Origin: Dipodascopsis uninucleata var. uninucleata
Taxonomy: Eukaryota > Ascomycota > Lipomycetes > Lipomycetales > Lipomycetaceae
Assembly: GCA_030568195.1 (NCBI GenBank)
Contig: JAJLTO010000020.1
Span: 62,001-126,000 of the forward strand
Direction: 5' to 3'
DNA length: 64,000 bases
The notes under the pieces are model-generated. The model did not search any database. It saw only the letters and a program-made list of their open reading frames with translations, and had not been told where the DNA came from. The translations under genes were made by a program, and so were the position numbers. Numbering within the stretch: position 1 is the stretch's first letter; every line of letters starts with the position of its first letter. Below are positions 22,459 to 34,372 of the stretch, piece by piece.

Positions 22459-24143
22459 GCGAGTAGCATTAAGCGTTTAGATATTTGTTCCGACAATGAA
22501 ATCTGATCCTCATTCGTAAATTGAGTACAAATTTTGACAGTAAATCATATCTTGTCGTCTGGTTTTAAGAGAATTGTTATTTATGTGTATAGTATACTTT
22601 TGGGCAGGCCATTTTTCAAACATCACGCAGAAGGTATTAATTGTTTCCGGTCATATGACCTTTTATGTACTCTTCTATTGTATATGTCTCTTACGAGTTA
22701 TATCATACATCTCAAAGCAATAAGTGCAGCCATGTTGAGTCACTCGCCAATGTTCATAGGTGTTCATTTTAGGATCTTTTGTTTCTTTTTTATTTTGTCT
22801 AGAATTGCCAATAATTTATGACTGTTAGAGAATTTTGTCGTATTATTCGTATTGTATTTTCATAATTCATCATATCAATTGAATCGATTGGATATATCGT
22901 AACAATAAATAATTCTGAAGCTGCGACATAATTGTTAGCCAAAATAATAGAGGAGGGGGTTTAACGTAGATGTTCAGTTTTTATCAATAGGACATATAAT
23001 AGCGCCAAGGTACTGGCTTGAAAATATTTCATATAGTACTTAGATTTCGTTGAAATAGATTGATATCTATTATTCATATAGTGAGTTGAGTTACAAATTT
23101 CGTTATCTTGGTGAACCACAGATCATGAACTTTGGAGCACTAAATTATTTTTGAGTTTACATATATTAATGTCTTGAAATAACAAATAATTGCGGGTTGA
23201 AGTAAATAAGAAAGGGCCTTTATAGATTGACTGAACCGTTAGTAGCTAAGCTTTCTCATATTTACTACTCTGCGACAGGCAGATTTCGAATGTCAATTAG
23301 TATTTAAAAGCTACAGCCTCTAATAATTATTATGAAATTACATATTTCTCCAATACTGTATCGGAGAGCGCTTTCCATCAATTTATCTTTCTTCAGTCAA
23401 AAGGACCTACAAGAATTTGGTTAGACGTTTGGTCCTCAATACAAGTGGAGATATCTGTAACTCCTCTGAAAATAAAAGCTACTATTCTAATACTACTTTA
23501 TATCCTATTCCCTCATCGGAGAATCTTATTTCTTACTCTGATTCTGATTCTGCTCAATATTTTATATTTGCATTTTCAACAATACTAGATACCAGAGCTA
23601 AAATAGAACTGCTGGGAGTTAAAAATGTTCATCACTGCTGCTAGCATTTTGTTTAGTGTTGTCAGAATGTTTCCTGCGTATCTTAGCATATCTCTAATGT
23701 CAATAGTAGTTGAATGGATCTCATATTAGAGAGATCAATGCTGTTTTATATAGGAATAGCCAAGTATAGTTCTGCTAAATGCCACCATTGTATTAGTACC
23801 AATAGCTGTTCTTTGATTAATAAATTATAAAGCATACTATATTATACGTTAATTCTCCGAAACAATTTTTTAGTAAGTCGTGTCTATACTCTCCTATGTT
23901 ACTCAATGCTTTAGTTATAGAGTTATTCCCTTTTTTGATATGCATACATTGAGATAGCACTCGAACCAACATAATTATAAAAATGCAAAATATGAAATTT
24001 ACAGGCTATAGAATATAACATTGGAAAACAATGCGATATCATTTTAAATATATAAATACAAATAGAGGAAATGGAATTTTATCGGTTAAACAGAATTCAA
24101 AACCAGAAGAAAAAATATATCCAAGCTCGTCAAATCTAAATAT
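22459..24143. other. Spacer between LicD gene and GUA1
   Basis: About 1.7 kb, AT-rich. Both flanking genes end or lie away from it, so it is mainly 3' sequence. The only coding-like item is a 75-codon frame at 23417..23644 that may be a transposase scrap. Confidence 0.45.
23417..23644 (+). mobile_element. Possible hAT transposase fragment
   Basis: The frame contains SAQYFIFAFSTILDTRAKIE, which resembles the A-T-I-L-D-P-R-x-K motif near the C-terminus of hAT-superfamily DNA transposases. It has no ATG start, no terminal inverted repeats were found, and the rest of the transposase is absent. It is at best a short relic. Confidence 0.2.
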
Positions 24144-25910
24144 TTATTCCCACTCCACGGTTGCAGGTGGCTTAGACGTGACGTCATATACGACACGAGC
24201 AACGCCCTTAACTTCGTTGACGATTCGCCCACTGACAGTCTTCAAAAATGCTCCATCAAATGGATACCAATCAGCTGTCATGAAATCAACAGTTTCAATT
24301 GCTCGCAGAGCAATTACCTGTTCATATGTACGTTGATCGCCCATGACACCTACAGACTTAACTGGCAGAAGACATGCAAATGCTTGACTGATTTTATTAT
24401 ATAATCCAGCTTTTCGAATCTCTTCAATGAATATGTAGTCTGCCTTACGGGCAATCTCAACCTGTTCTGGAGTAACTTCACCAAGAATTCTGATCGCAAT
24501 TCCAGGACCAGGAAAAGGATGACGCCAAACAAGTTCATCCGGAATATTCATCAAGGAACCAAGTGCTCTTACCTCATCTTTAAAGAGCTCTCGAAGAGGC
24601 TCGATCAATTTGAGCTTCATATTTTCTAACAAACCACCGACATTGTGGTGTGTCTTAATTGTTTGACTGGGGCCTTTGAAACTAATACTCTCGATGACGT
24701 CAGGATACAAAGTACCCTGAAGTAAATACTCAATCTTTCCTCCGCTAGCAGCATCTAATTTTGCAGATTCCCTTTCGAAAACCTCGATGAAAGTGTTACC
24801 GATAATCTTTCTTTTTTTCTCTGGATCAGTGACACCTTTCAGCTTGCCTAAGAAGATGTCAGAAGCATCAACAACCTTAAGGTTGATTCCGAGACCCTTT
24901 GTCAAAGTCTCATAAACCTGCTGAGCCTCGTTAAGACGCATGACTCCATTGTCAACAAAAATAGCATGGAAACGATCACCAATGGCTTCATTCAACAGCT
25001 TAGCAGCTACAGTAGAGTCAACTCCACCAGAAACTGCACCAATAACCTCTCCAGTAGGACCGACAAGCTTCTTGATACGTTCGATTTCGGTATCAATGAA
25101 GTTCTCCATAGTCCAATTCTGACTGCAGTGACAAATGTTGACGGCGAAGTTGTAAAATAGTTTCTTTCCCTGTGTTGTATGAGTTACCTCAGGATGAAAC
25201 TGGATACCATAAATTGGCTTGTTGGTGTGAGTAACAGCAGCGAAAGGAGCATTTGAGGTCTTAGCAATTGTGATAAAGTCCTCTGGAAGAGCAGATAACT
25301 TATCGCCATGACTCATCCAGACTTGGAAGTTGTCCATACCGTCGAATAAAGAATGTTGGTCTAAGATCTCAAGGTTTGCATATCCGTACTCTCTCTTCTC
25401 ACTACCACTGACCTGACCACCATGAGTCCAAGCAAGTTCTTGAAGGCCATAGCAAATTCCAAGAATAGGTATCTACAAGCAGTTACTGTTAGTATATACA
25501 CTCTAGCATGATGTACTCTCTTTAGACAGTCTAAACTTACATTAAGATTGAAGATCTCCGTATCAGCATGTGGTGCATCTGCAGCGTAAACCGAATACGG
25601 ACTACCTGAAAGAATAATGCCCTTAGGGGACCACTTGAGATCTTTGATCTTCTGAGTGCAAGGGAGCATTTCAGCGTAGACGTTCAGTTCTCTGAGACGT
25701 CTAGTAATCAGATGACTGTACTGAGACCCAAAGTCAAGCACAAGGATCGTGTCGAAGATGTTCGTCACCTACGAACAAGTCGCTGTTAGCATGCTTCATT
25801 TCTGACAATGATTGTCCAGTATATTCTATTTCAGTACGGTTCATGCTATGCTGAAGTATTCTTACCTCTGTCACGCCTCCTTCTGTAGTCGAAACAACGC
25901 TAGAAGACAT
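24144..25910 (-). CDS. GUA1: GMP synthase (glutamine-hydrolysing)
   Basis: Three exons on the minus strand, 25910..25866, 25768..25541 and 25472..24144 (533 aa). It converts XMP to GMP with glutamine and ATP. The class I amidotransferase domain holds the catalytic Cys in ILGICYG and the downstream HPE; the ATP-pyrophosphatase loop is SGGVDST; the dimerisation domain ends with the conserved [11 protein letters not shown]. Exon 1 encodes [15 protein letters not shown] before the conserved [17 protein letters not shown]. Intron 2 has a perfect TACTAAC branch point. It shares a 430-bp divergent promoter with the MDV1-like gene, which holds two TCACGTGA palindromes. Confidence 0.96.
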
Positions 25911-26044
25911 ATTTTGGACTTATTCTATATTTTGAGTGAGAGAACTTGTAATTTCTGCCGAATGAATCTACAACCAATACTCCAAATGACTAACAATGCT
26001 GAAATTTTTTTATATTTTAGTTTTACGATTGCAGTTTTTATACG

Positions 26045-26058
26045 ATATCACGTGATAT
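26045..26058. promoter_or_regulatory. 14-bp palindrome containing TCACGTGA
   Basis: ATATCACGTGATAT is a perfect palindrome in the GUA1/MDV1 shared promoter, about 135 bp from the GUA1 start. It matches the Cbf1-type core RTCACRTGA. Confidence 0.5.
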
Positions 26059-26103
26059 AAAGTATGACATTTGTGTGCCAATATTTAATATGTGTCATTC
26101 TAA

Positions 26104-26117
26104 TTATCACGTGATAA
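26104..26117. promoter_or_regulatory. Second 14-bp palindrome containing TCACGTGA
   Basis: TTATCACGTGATAA, a perfect palindrome whose centre is 59 bp from that of the first site in the same divergent promoter. Confidence 0.5.
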
Positions 26118-26340
26118 ATTAACGTGACCTTCATGCAGTTTCAAGTAAGTTACACTCCGTCAAATGAAGTGAAATCGTTCTTGCACAACGAACGATCGGG
26201 AGGACGAGTAAAACAAATAGCGAATAAGATATTTTTTTTGTTTTCCTTCTCATTATCTATGGTATAAATCATAGTAGGACTATAATATAGTCATATCTCA
26301 TTATCGGAAAAGTTATAGGTAGAAAGTTGTGCGGTAGGTT

Positions 26341-27658
26341 ATGAGCGCAACGCAGCAACCGGTGAGCCAGGCAGCAGTCGCGACTGGCGTTACCGAGCAA
26401 CCACCGACTACAGCTTCATTGCTGTCATCTGCGATTACAACAACTAATTCTAACCTGACTAGACTATCTAAGACGGTAGCAGCGACGTCTATGTCTCTTT
26501 CAAATGGCGGACCATATGGAGACATCACGTCGCATACTCAGTACAGATCGCTTATGAAAGACCTAGTTCCTACTCTCAATAGACCAACAGTCCAACGAAG
26601 ACTGTTTTCTCTTGGCGCACGGTCGGCAGTGTCGAGAAGAGGATCTTATACACCGTCAACACTTAAAGGGCCAGAGTTTTCAGGATTGATCTTATCCAAG
26701 GAGGTATTAAATGAAATTCCGGATAGCAATTACGCGTATTCGTTGCTTGATGGATTCAAGGCGACTATGCCGGAAAGCGACGAGAGCGGTCAGAATCATC
26801 AACAACTCGTACGATCCAAACCCAAAGCTAGCCGAGAAAAGAAACATGACGACGAGCCTGAGTTAACTGGAATTCCAAGGCTGGAAAAGGACCGTAAAGA
26901 TATCATCAGGAAGCTACAGCGATTAGATATTCGGAAGGTAATGACAATTATCTCGCGTGCTTCGTCACAATAAAGCAAGAAATACTAGAAGCGAAGTGAA
27001 ACTGCATGATGGGTTAAAAATCATCGTTACATATATCTTGTTTAACATTGTATACGTACTAACAAAGTCTTGATGTGAAATAGGCTATTGTTTTCCAAGG
27101 AATACAGGAAATTGATGCGCGCATAGAATTATTAAATAATATAAAGCAAAAAAATTTTGATAGACTGGCAAAATTCGAGGATCAGGAGCAAGCACTGGAA
27201 GACGAGTGTATGTTTAGTTTTTTCTTATTAATACGTTATATTTGAACATTTTATTATTATCTTTAATAAAAATGTACTAAATATTCTTTCTAGTGCGTGT
27301 ACTAGATTATCGAATAGAGCTCTTACAGGAAGAGGAAACTGAAGCTGAAGAGGGTGCCGAAACACCAGAAGATTCAGGTCCAGTCAGCAATAGCATTGCA
27401 ATTGATTCTGGATCTATCTCGCTTCTTGCATTAGGTGACTCGATGGAACGTTATAGTAACAACAGTGAGCATTCGTCGTATACCAGCGAAAAGAATGTAG
27501 TGAATAATTCCACAAGTCAAGAGCCAGTATCGGATGATGAGGAAAATGACGGGTATGATTCAGAAAATGATGATGACTCATTCTCACAAATGATGAGTTC
27601 ATCCATGAGAGAGGCATGGGTTTCGTCATTTTTGGAATGGGAAAAGTTGTCAGAGTAA
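26341..27658 (+). CDS. MDV1: Mdv1/Caf4-like mitochondrial fission adaptor lacking the WD40 domain
   Basis: Three exons, 26341..26937, 27084..27207 and 27294..27658 (361 aa). Two landmarks of the N-terminal half of fungal Mdv1 are present in order: VQRRLFSLGARS (about residues 85-96) and LNEIPDSNYAYSLLDGFKAT near residue 125. A predicted coiled coil follows (about 180-265), including EIDARIELL and ELRVLDYRIELLQEE. In Mdv1 this half binds Fis1 and dimerises. The C-terminal WD40 propeller that binds the dynamin Dnm1 is missing: after the coiled coil there are only about 95 acidic/Ser-rich residues and a TAA, and just 380 bp remain before BCP1. Either a shortened paralogue or a lineage-specific form. 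Family assignment is from memory. Confidence 0.65.
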
Positions 27659-28038
27659 TTTAATTTTCCTGGAGATGTTTATGAAAGTATGTGTAACGGA
27701 AAAGCATCCTGAGGAGTCAAACGTCACTATCACCAGTTCTTTGTCAATATCTTGGCTTAAATCTTATTGTTTTTTTATTTAGAAGGGTTGTTTTTCAAAT
27801 TTGAACATTTGAAAAGGGTAATTTTTTTGTATTGTCGACTATTCCTCTTTTTTTGGAGCGAGGGGTGAAATGACCATAGCTCTTTTGTCATTGCATTATT
27901 TTCTACTATTGTACATAGATTCATCAAGTTACAGAGTTGACACATGCAATTAAATATAAACCAACGTCACCTACGAGTTTCCTAATTTTCTTAGTATTTA
28001 ATGTAGATGGTGGCAGTTAGCTCTATAAATTAGATCTA

Positions 28039-29127
28039 CTATTCAGGTACAGCGAACCTGCTCCACATTTCATCAATCATTATTTTAAAGCTGTCAGCTT
28101 TTATAAGCATAATTTGGCCTTGGGGTAATATACCGTAGTCCTGAAATGTACGCTTCGAATCTGCTTCTTGTGTCTCTTTACTGTAATGATATATTACAGA
28201 ATATTCTGAATATGCTTGTATCACTGCGTCCTCTGGATGAAAGTAAAAGGTTTCCTTTGACTAGTGATAAATGATAACACATTTTTGTAAGAATTTAGAT
28301 ATTTACATCCAGCTCAAGTAGCTAAAAGGTAAGACTCTTCATTTGCTACTCACCTTCTCAGATTTCTTCTTCTTTTTTGGCCGTAAATCTTCTTCATCTA
28401 GTTTAGAAATAGTTTCAGTAAAAGATTTCGAGATCAATAGGTAGTAGTCGAATTTGAAAGATTCATCCTAAATGTATGAAATTATTAGAATATATTTCAC
28501 AGGATCTTTCCTATATTGCTAATTGACACGCACATTTTCAACCACTTTTTGCGCTTCATCGTATAGCATACGATACATTGGCGGTATAACCTCAACAGGC
28601 ATGTTAATTAGTCGCTCTCCAAATAATATTCCAGTCTGGCTCTTGGAATTAGCAGCAAATAAGCTCTTGATCTTGCCATTGAGTACCTCATCTTTTTTAG
28701 TTTTAAGAAGAATATAGTCAATGATTTGTGCAATTGCTGGATGATCCTTATGCTGGCTAGCATTTATGACCGTCAGAAATGCAAAAGGATCACTCTCAAT
28801 TCCGTCGGTCTTCACTGTAGATCCGACAGTTGACTGAGATAAAATTAAATCCGCCAGCCCAGATAGGTCAAACAAGACATTGTCCGAATCAAACAGCTGA
28901 CGCAGGAGATTACGGATTGCATGGAAATCAATATCAGGCTTCAAATCAAAGAAATCAAAATCGACATTAACAACTTCTTCATTATCTAATTGCTCCTCCT
29001 ATTATTTAAAAGATATTAGCTTGTAATCTTTTACTGTTCTGTTTAAACCTCGATGACCTACGTCTGATGATAATCCAGCGTCAGGTACGACCTCGCTGTT
29101 TCCCTTCAAGTCTTTTCGTTTTGACAT
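28039..29127 (-). CDS. BCP1: Bcp1/BCCIP family protein
   Basis: Four exons on the minus strand: 29127..29062, 28998..28534, 28467..28354 and 28260..28039 (288 aa; yeast Bcp1 is about the same size). Yeast Bcp1 is a nuclear chaperone for ribosomal protein Rpl23 and is needed for export of the PI4P 5-kinase Mss4. Family landmarks: FFDLKPDIDFHAIRNLLRQL, FDLSGLADLIL, SERLIN-type GERLINMPVEVIPPMYRML, and YFHPED near the C-terminus. The N-terminus starts MSKRKDLKGN with an acidic stretch; a KKKKK cluster sits in exon 3. One donor is GTGCGT. Divergent from JID1 with 328 bp between starts. Confidence 0.93.
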
Positions 29128-29455
29128 TTTTGCGCCTGCTTATTTTTGAAATTTATAAAGTCCGTACAGGTCCGTAAAATAATTTCTGTATTCGCCGGAT
29201 TCAATATAATAAGCTCTAGAAGAAGCTCGAGATTTTTAATGTTTTTGTTTTTAGCAGATGAAAGATGAATTCAAAAAATCTTTTGTGGTTGGGACAATAG
29301 ACTATCTCCCGCTTTTCTACATTAAGAAATACCCGAAGAAACGATCATTTCTTTATCGTGACATCCAAATCTACACATAGAATGAAGCCAATTCGAAAAT
29401 TCTGGGGAATAGTTGATCGAAACGCAAATTCACTCTATAGTAACAAATAAGTATC

Positions 29456-30703
29456 ATGCCTTGTTCTATACTGAGTGCTGCTAGCTGCTACTCAGTAGTG
29501 ACACGCGGCGCGTTAACATCATTACCGCGGCCATCATGGTATTACAGCGGAAACAATACGCTAGAGATTCGCCACGAAGATAAACGATGTACACCGATCT
29601 CAAATGAAGCATATCGTACTTTTTCATGCAACTGCAGGATACAAGCAGCTTTTGCCGAAAATACTAGGTGGCCAGATGTAGAGTCACCCAACCCGTACGA
29701 TATATTTCATATGACAAGAGGGTCGGTAGATCGTCGCATACTGAAGAAAAGATATTATACGTTGATGCAACAATATCATCCAGATAAGCTAAACATCCGC
29801 AACGATGAAACAGAAATTAGTAGAGAAGCATTAACGATTATGAAAGAGCGCTACGACAAAATACGTGACGCATATGAAATTTTGTCGGACCCATATAAGA
29901 GGAGTCGCTATGATCGATTTGGAGAAGGTTGGAAGTATCCTACCCAAGTAAATCCCAAATCACCAGTATATGAGAGATACAACTTCTCCAAAGAAGAATG
30001 GGAACGAATGAAGTACTGGAGAATGAATCAGGATGATAGAATGAAATATGGACCTATGTGGGCGGCTGGAAGATATCCTGGTATGGACGAAACGGAAGAT
30101 GAACCGGTTCGAAAGGCTAGCACGCCTATTGACCACGAAGCCAATATTCGCACGTTGATGTGGATCGTCGCGTTTACTGGTATTGTTACTTACATACAGG
30201 GCCTTAGAATTATGTCTTGGAGTGATAAATACGACGACAAGGTCAGAGAACTCAAATTAGATGACTCTAATGTTGGCTACTTCCCTTTTATACAGAGGCT
30301 CTTCAAGCGAGAAAGTGGTATTCAGTTTGAGTCAAGGAATAAGTCGAGTTACGATGAGTTTAATACCGGTAATCCATTAGACAGAATCCAGAGTCTACGC
30401 AAAGATTTTAGATTTGCAGCTCTAGCTGAAAATGTAAATATTGAGTCGGAAGATTTCAAAAAAATGGAAAACGAAGCAATCGCAAAAGTCATTCATCTGT
30501 TTCGATCAAATCCAGAATCATTCTCGATAGATAACAGTCGAAAGATCTTTGACAGCTCATTACAGAACTTTTTGACCAACTCTGCAACGAAGTGCGACGT
30601 CGGTAATAAGAAATCGTTGACATCGCAAGACCAGAAACAAAAGAATGCATCATGTACTGCCAAAAAACCGGCAGATCACAGTCAATCTCAAAAAGTAAAC
30701 TAA
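29456..30703 (+). CDS. JID1: Mitochondrial J-domain protein (Jid1-like)
   Basis: Single exon, 415 aa. The J domain lies at about residues 78-160 with the Hsp70-activating HPD in LMQQYHPDKLN and the helix IV ending DPYKRSRYDRFGEGW. It is preceded by RWPDVESPNPYDIF, which matches the start of the Jid1 J domain. The first ~70 residues are basic and Ser/Thr-rich, consistent with a mitochondrial presequence. A transmembrane helix (LMWIVAFTGIVTYIQGL) follows at about residue 240, so it should be an inner-membrane J-protein partnering mitochondrial Hsp70. The Ser/Lys-rich tail is longer than in S. cerevisiae Jid1 (301 aa). Convergent with YMC1 (127 bp). Confidence 0.88.
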   Translation: MPCSILSAASCYSVVTRGALTSLPRPSWYYSGNNTLEIRHEDKRCTPISNEAYRTFSCNCRIQAAFAENTRWPDVESPNPYDIFHMTRGSVDRRILKKRYYTLMQQYHPDKLNIRNDETEISREALTIMKERYDKIRDAYEILSDPYKRSRYDRFGEGWKYPTQVNPKSPVYERYNFSKEEWERMKYWRMNQDDRMKYGPMWAAGRYPGMDETEDEPVRKASTPIDHEANIRTLMWIVAFTGIVTYIQGLRIMSWSDKYDDKVRELKLDDSNVGYFPFIQRLFKRESGIQFESRNKSSYDEFNTGNPLDRIQSLRKDFRFAALAENVNIESEDFKKMENEAIAKVIHLFRSNPESFSIDNSRKIFDSSLQNFLTNSATKCDVGNKKSLTSQDQKQKNASCTAKKPADHSQSQKVN

Positions 30704-30830
30704 ATCATATATTCAAGCAAATTTTGTTCGCACTATTGGAGTACTATTTTTTTATTAATCACATTGATTTAAGTGTATCAATCACAAAACACATTTTCTA
30801 TTAAGCACATGTTCAATTCGAAGTTTTTCT

Positions 30831-32243
30831 CTAACCTAAAAAGCGAATTGCGAGCTCAAACGCATAGAACGTACTTGCGTTCACAGGTGCTGCACGGAGC
30901 ATGGTGGGAAGAAAGCCTTTGAAGAAGCCCTTAAGTCCAAACGACCTATACGTCTTTTTTGCACAGTCCAAGGTGCTAGTGAACTGTTGATCGCCAGCGG
31001 TCATTAAATCGGTTTGCATTCTCGATTTGATAACGTCAAATGGATAGCTGGTCAACCACAACTGTCATATTTGCTTAGTTTTGGAACTATTATCAAATAA
31101 TTTAATCATTTTCTAGATTAGATTTCACTTACTCCATATCCAGCTGCTGCTCCATAGAGGCAGAGTCTCCAACCAGGGATATCCTTTCTTTGGATCTTAT
31201 TTTTTTCAATGTCACGAATGACGAGATATTCGTAGGACAAGAAGTAAAAACTAGGCTCAATGTTAATCTTCAATGGGCTATTTAAAAACGAAATGCGAAC
31301 GTACCCCATTCCATTTCCTTCTCGCAATAGTGTTGGTGTTATGCCTCGGAATACACCAGGTATTCCGCTTGCATTATAAGCTTTACGAATAACATCTAAA
31401 GGCCCAGAAAACTGGGCAGGTCTTGTACTGGCTTGCGTCTGCAATCTGATACGAATATGCTCAATTGGGCTGGCCTAGATCTAGCATAGTCAGTATAAGG
31501 TCTTATATATAGCAAATATTATAATGATCATACCAAAAACGAGTTAGCCAGTCCAGAGACAGCACCTGAAAAGTAGAATTGAGTGTAAGAAAGCTCATTA
31601 TTAAGCTTGCCGAGCTTTCGATTCTCCTCGTTGAAGTATCGCTTCATTCCCTCAAATACACCGAATTGGATCGAAACTGATACACTTTGTAAGTTACTGA
31701 TACATTTATTTTAGATTGCATCGAGCAAAATTAATTAATATGAAACTGCCATAGTCAATATGCAATTACGGACATACCACAAGCACCGACTATATCAAAA
31801 CTTGTTAGCAGAGTGTCCAGCCGTTAAAGATACAACAGTCACAAAGCACAAAGCATACCTCCGACAAGTGGGGTCAACGTTCCCTTGTAAAATCCACTTG
31901 GACCTTCGTTTCGAAGCAGTTGCGTCACTACATCCATAGCACCATTATATGTTCCAAGAGGTGCACTTTGAAGGCGCACCTAATTGAGAAATAATACTTG
32001 AGGTTAATGCTGATATCATAATGTATACAAAGATTTTCACTTACTTTAGTAGTATCAAACGGCTGGCCAACTAATACCTGGACTATGCTATGTTAAATCA
32101 ATTATAATTTCTCTCTCCCGCATTGATAGCTTACCAATTCCACCACAGGTACCAGCAGCGACGTCTTTCAAAGCTCGCAGCTTATCTTGCCGCAAAACGT
32201 CTTGATCAACAGCTTCTAAAATTTGTGGCTCTGGATCCTCCAT
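30831..32243 (-). CDS. YMC1: Mitochondrial carrier, Ymc1/Ymc2 type
   Basis: Eight exons on the minus strand: 32243..32135, 32082..32045, 31979..31859, 31789..31778, 31676..31534, 31474..31305, 31250..31133 and 31061..30831 (313 aa; yeast Ymc1 is 307). Three carrier signatures are visible: GQPFDTTKVRLQ, ASPIEHIRIRLQ and SYPFDVIKSRMQ. The exon-by-exon match to Ymc1 is close (LVGVGACVSIQFGV, GPTMLRAAP-like end LPTMLRAAPVNASTFYAFEL). Exon 4 is a 12-nt microexon encoding the GAC of that motif. The Ymc carriers transport small amino/organic acids in the inner membrane. This is the most intron-rich gene of the window. Confidence 0.93.
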
Positions 32244-32603
32244 TACTATTTCTAAATTGAAGCCTCTATAGAAACAATATAATAACTTGTCTCTAGTGAA
32301 CTACAACTCCACCTAGTCTTATACAAGCGAACAGGCCATCTTTACCAGCAATTTCAAATTGTTCATGAATATCAGCTGTTTTTTTATTATTATTTTGGTA
32401 CCATTTAGACGGAAGACTTCCCTATCTGGAAAATTTATACCCTAAGCCAATATGTTTGGTCAGCCACAGACGATATATCAACGTGGCGAGGATATTGTAA
32501 GCAGATTTTCTTTTCTTCGTCAAACAAAATCAATATATTTGCTGCTAAACGACTGTGAAACTGAAAGTACTGTAGCAGTTAGCTATCGAGCTTTATCGCG
32601 AAC

Positions 32604-33905
32604 ATGGCGCCAAAGTGAGTATGATTGATGAGTGGATATATTAGATAATATGTTAACGGAATGTATTTTCGCTTTAGAGCTGATATCAATAAATCTACAT
32701 GGGAAGATAATGACATTCCTTGTAAGTAATATTTTAGATTGTTGAAAGACATCGTCTTGTTTTCGCTCTTAATCGGCTTGGCATAGCTCGTGAACATTGC
32801 CTATATTGTTAATATTTACTAATTTGATACTTATTTAGCTGTGTGTGAGAATTGCTTGGGTCCGAATCCATACACTCGTATGATTCGAGAAAAACATGGT
32901 GAAGAGTGTAAGATTTGCACAAGACCGTTCACCGTGTTTCGATGGCTTCCCGAGAAAAATGGACGATACAAGAAGACAACCATCTGCGTGACCTGTTCCC
33001 GACAGAAAAATTGCTGTCAATCGTGTATGCTTGATCTTTCTTTCGGTTTACCAGTCGCCATTCGAGATGCTGCGCTAAAAATGGTAGGCGCAAGTGGTCA
33101 TAGTATGGCCCTGACTACAACAGAACCTCAAAATGTGATTTCTAAGCAGTTTGTTGCTCAGAATATCGAACAAAAGCTTAAAGATGATGGTGATGCAGAG
33201 CTATATGCAGTGCAGGAACGAGCGGAAGAAGCTGGAAAGGAGCTATTAAAAAAGTTGGCTACGGCAGAGCCATATTACAGACACAGTAACGTTAGTACAT
33301 TTGTCGATCCTAAGAGTAAGATATCAAAACCTCCAAGAGGAACCGATAGAGGAACAAGTAGTGGTGGTTCTGGTAATAGCAGCAAGAGGATTGCTAAGTT
33401 GGTCTCTAAGCTTCCTCATTTGGGTGCTGCTCTGACCACACCAAAGGATCCGAAGATCATGTCGCTCTTCTTGACTGGCGTAGAAGATGATTTACCAGAA
33501 TTCGAATTACGAAAATTTTTTGAAAAATTTGGTTCTTTAAAATCGCTCGTATGCTCTCATAGATCTCGATGCGCATTTGTAAACTATCAGACGAGAGAAG
33601 CAGCAGAGGCTGCCGCGAAAAGTACTGGAACCACAGTTGTTATTAGCGGATGCCCTTTACGGGTCACTTGGGGTCGTTCACGTCCGATCGGAGATGAAGA
33701 TCATAGCTCAAATAACGCAAAGCTTGCAGCAGCTAATAGGCGAAAGATTATTCAAGAGGCGAAAGAGCTAGAACGACGAGAAAAGGGCATTACTGGAGAA
33801 TTCTCTAATGGTCAGGAAGAGGGAGATATCGACTTTAATCCAAGGCTCCCGCCAGGTGAACAATCTGTAACTTACGCTAGTCAACGTGCAGATTATGAGG
33901 TATGA
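32604..33905 (+). CDS. SLT11: Pre-mRNA splicing factor Slt11/Ecm2 (RBM22/Cwf5)
   Basis: Three exons, 32604..32614, 32678..32721 and 32839..33905 (373 aa). It acts in the NineTeen complex at the U2/U6 helix II region of the catalytic spliceosome. The N-terminus reads NKSTWEDNDIPSVCENCLG and holds the Cys-rich zinc fingers (CENC, CKIC, CVTC, CQSC) typical of RBM22. An RRM follows at about residues 210-285 with LFLTGVEDDL (RNP2-like) and RCAFVNYQTREAA (RNP1-like). The first coding exon is only 11 nt. Divergent from YMC1, 360 bp between starts. Confidence 0.95.
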
Positions 33906-34372
33906 TAAGCGCATTTCGAAGTCTGATTTACTTAACTGCAATCATATTGGAGTCATATTGCTCCAGGATATACATATTCACAGGAAGGTTCGGAATGTGC
34001 ACTAAAAATTGATCTTATGTTTAATTTGATTATCTGGAAGATATATTCATGAGTAAGAAGAGAAAGAGTATCGGTAAACAGAATTAAACAGAAACTATGT
34101 ACAATAGAGTAATATCAAGTTGATTTATGGCTACAGATGAAGTTCAACGTATGTAATTTTTCTGTAAGATTTTAGTCAGTCCTAAATTCCGTAATATTCG
34201 TCCAATACATCCTTGATTCGCGTGATTCGCTATTTAAACAAGATATTATATACATATGAATTTACTATTCCTTCATCGTGAAACCATACATTTATTACAC
34301 TAATTAGGAATGATCAAATAAGTACTGGTATACTGATCATGTATAAAGACAACGACATAGAGGCAGCATTAT

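Noticed and set aside
25361-25768. Unspliced GUA1 frame as a separate 135-aa protein
   Set aside because: It reads through an intron with a TACTAAC branch point; splicing gives the intact, conserved glutaminase domain.
33906-34372. Extra gene between SLT11 and MZM1
   Set aside because: Only short frames; the last MZM1 exon and the two 3' regions account for the space.
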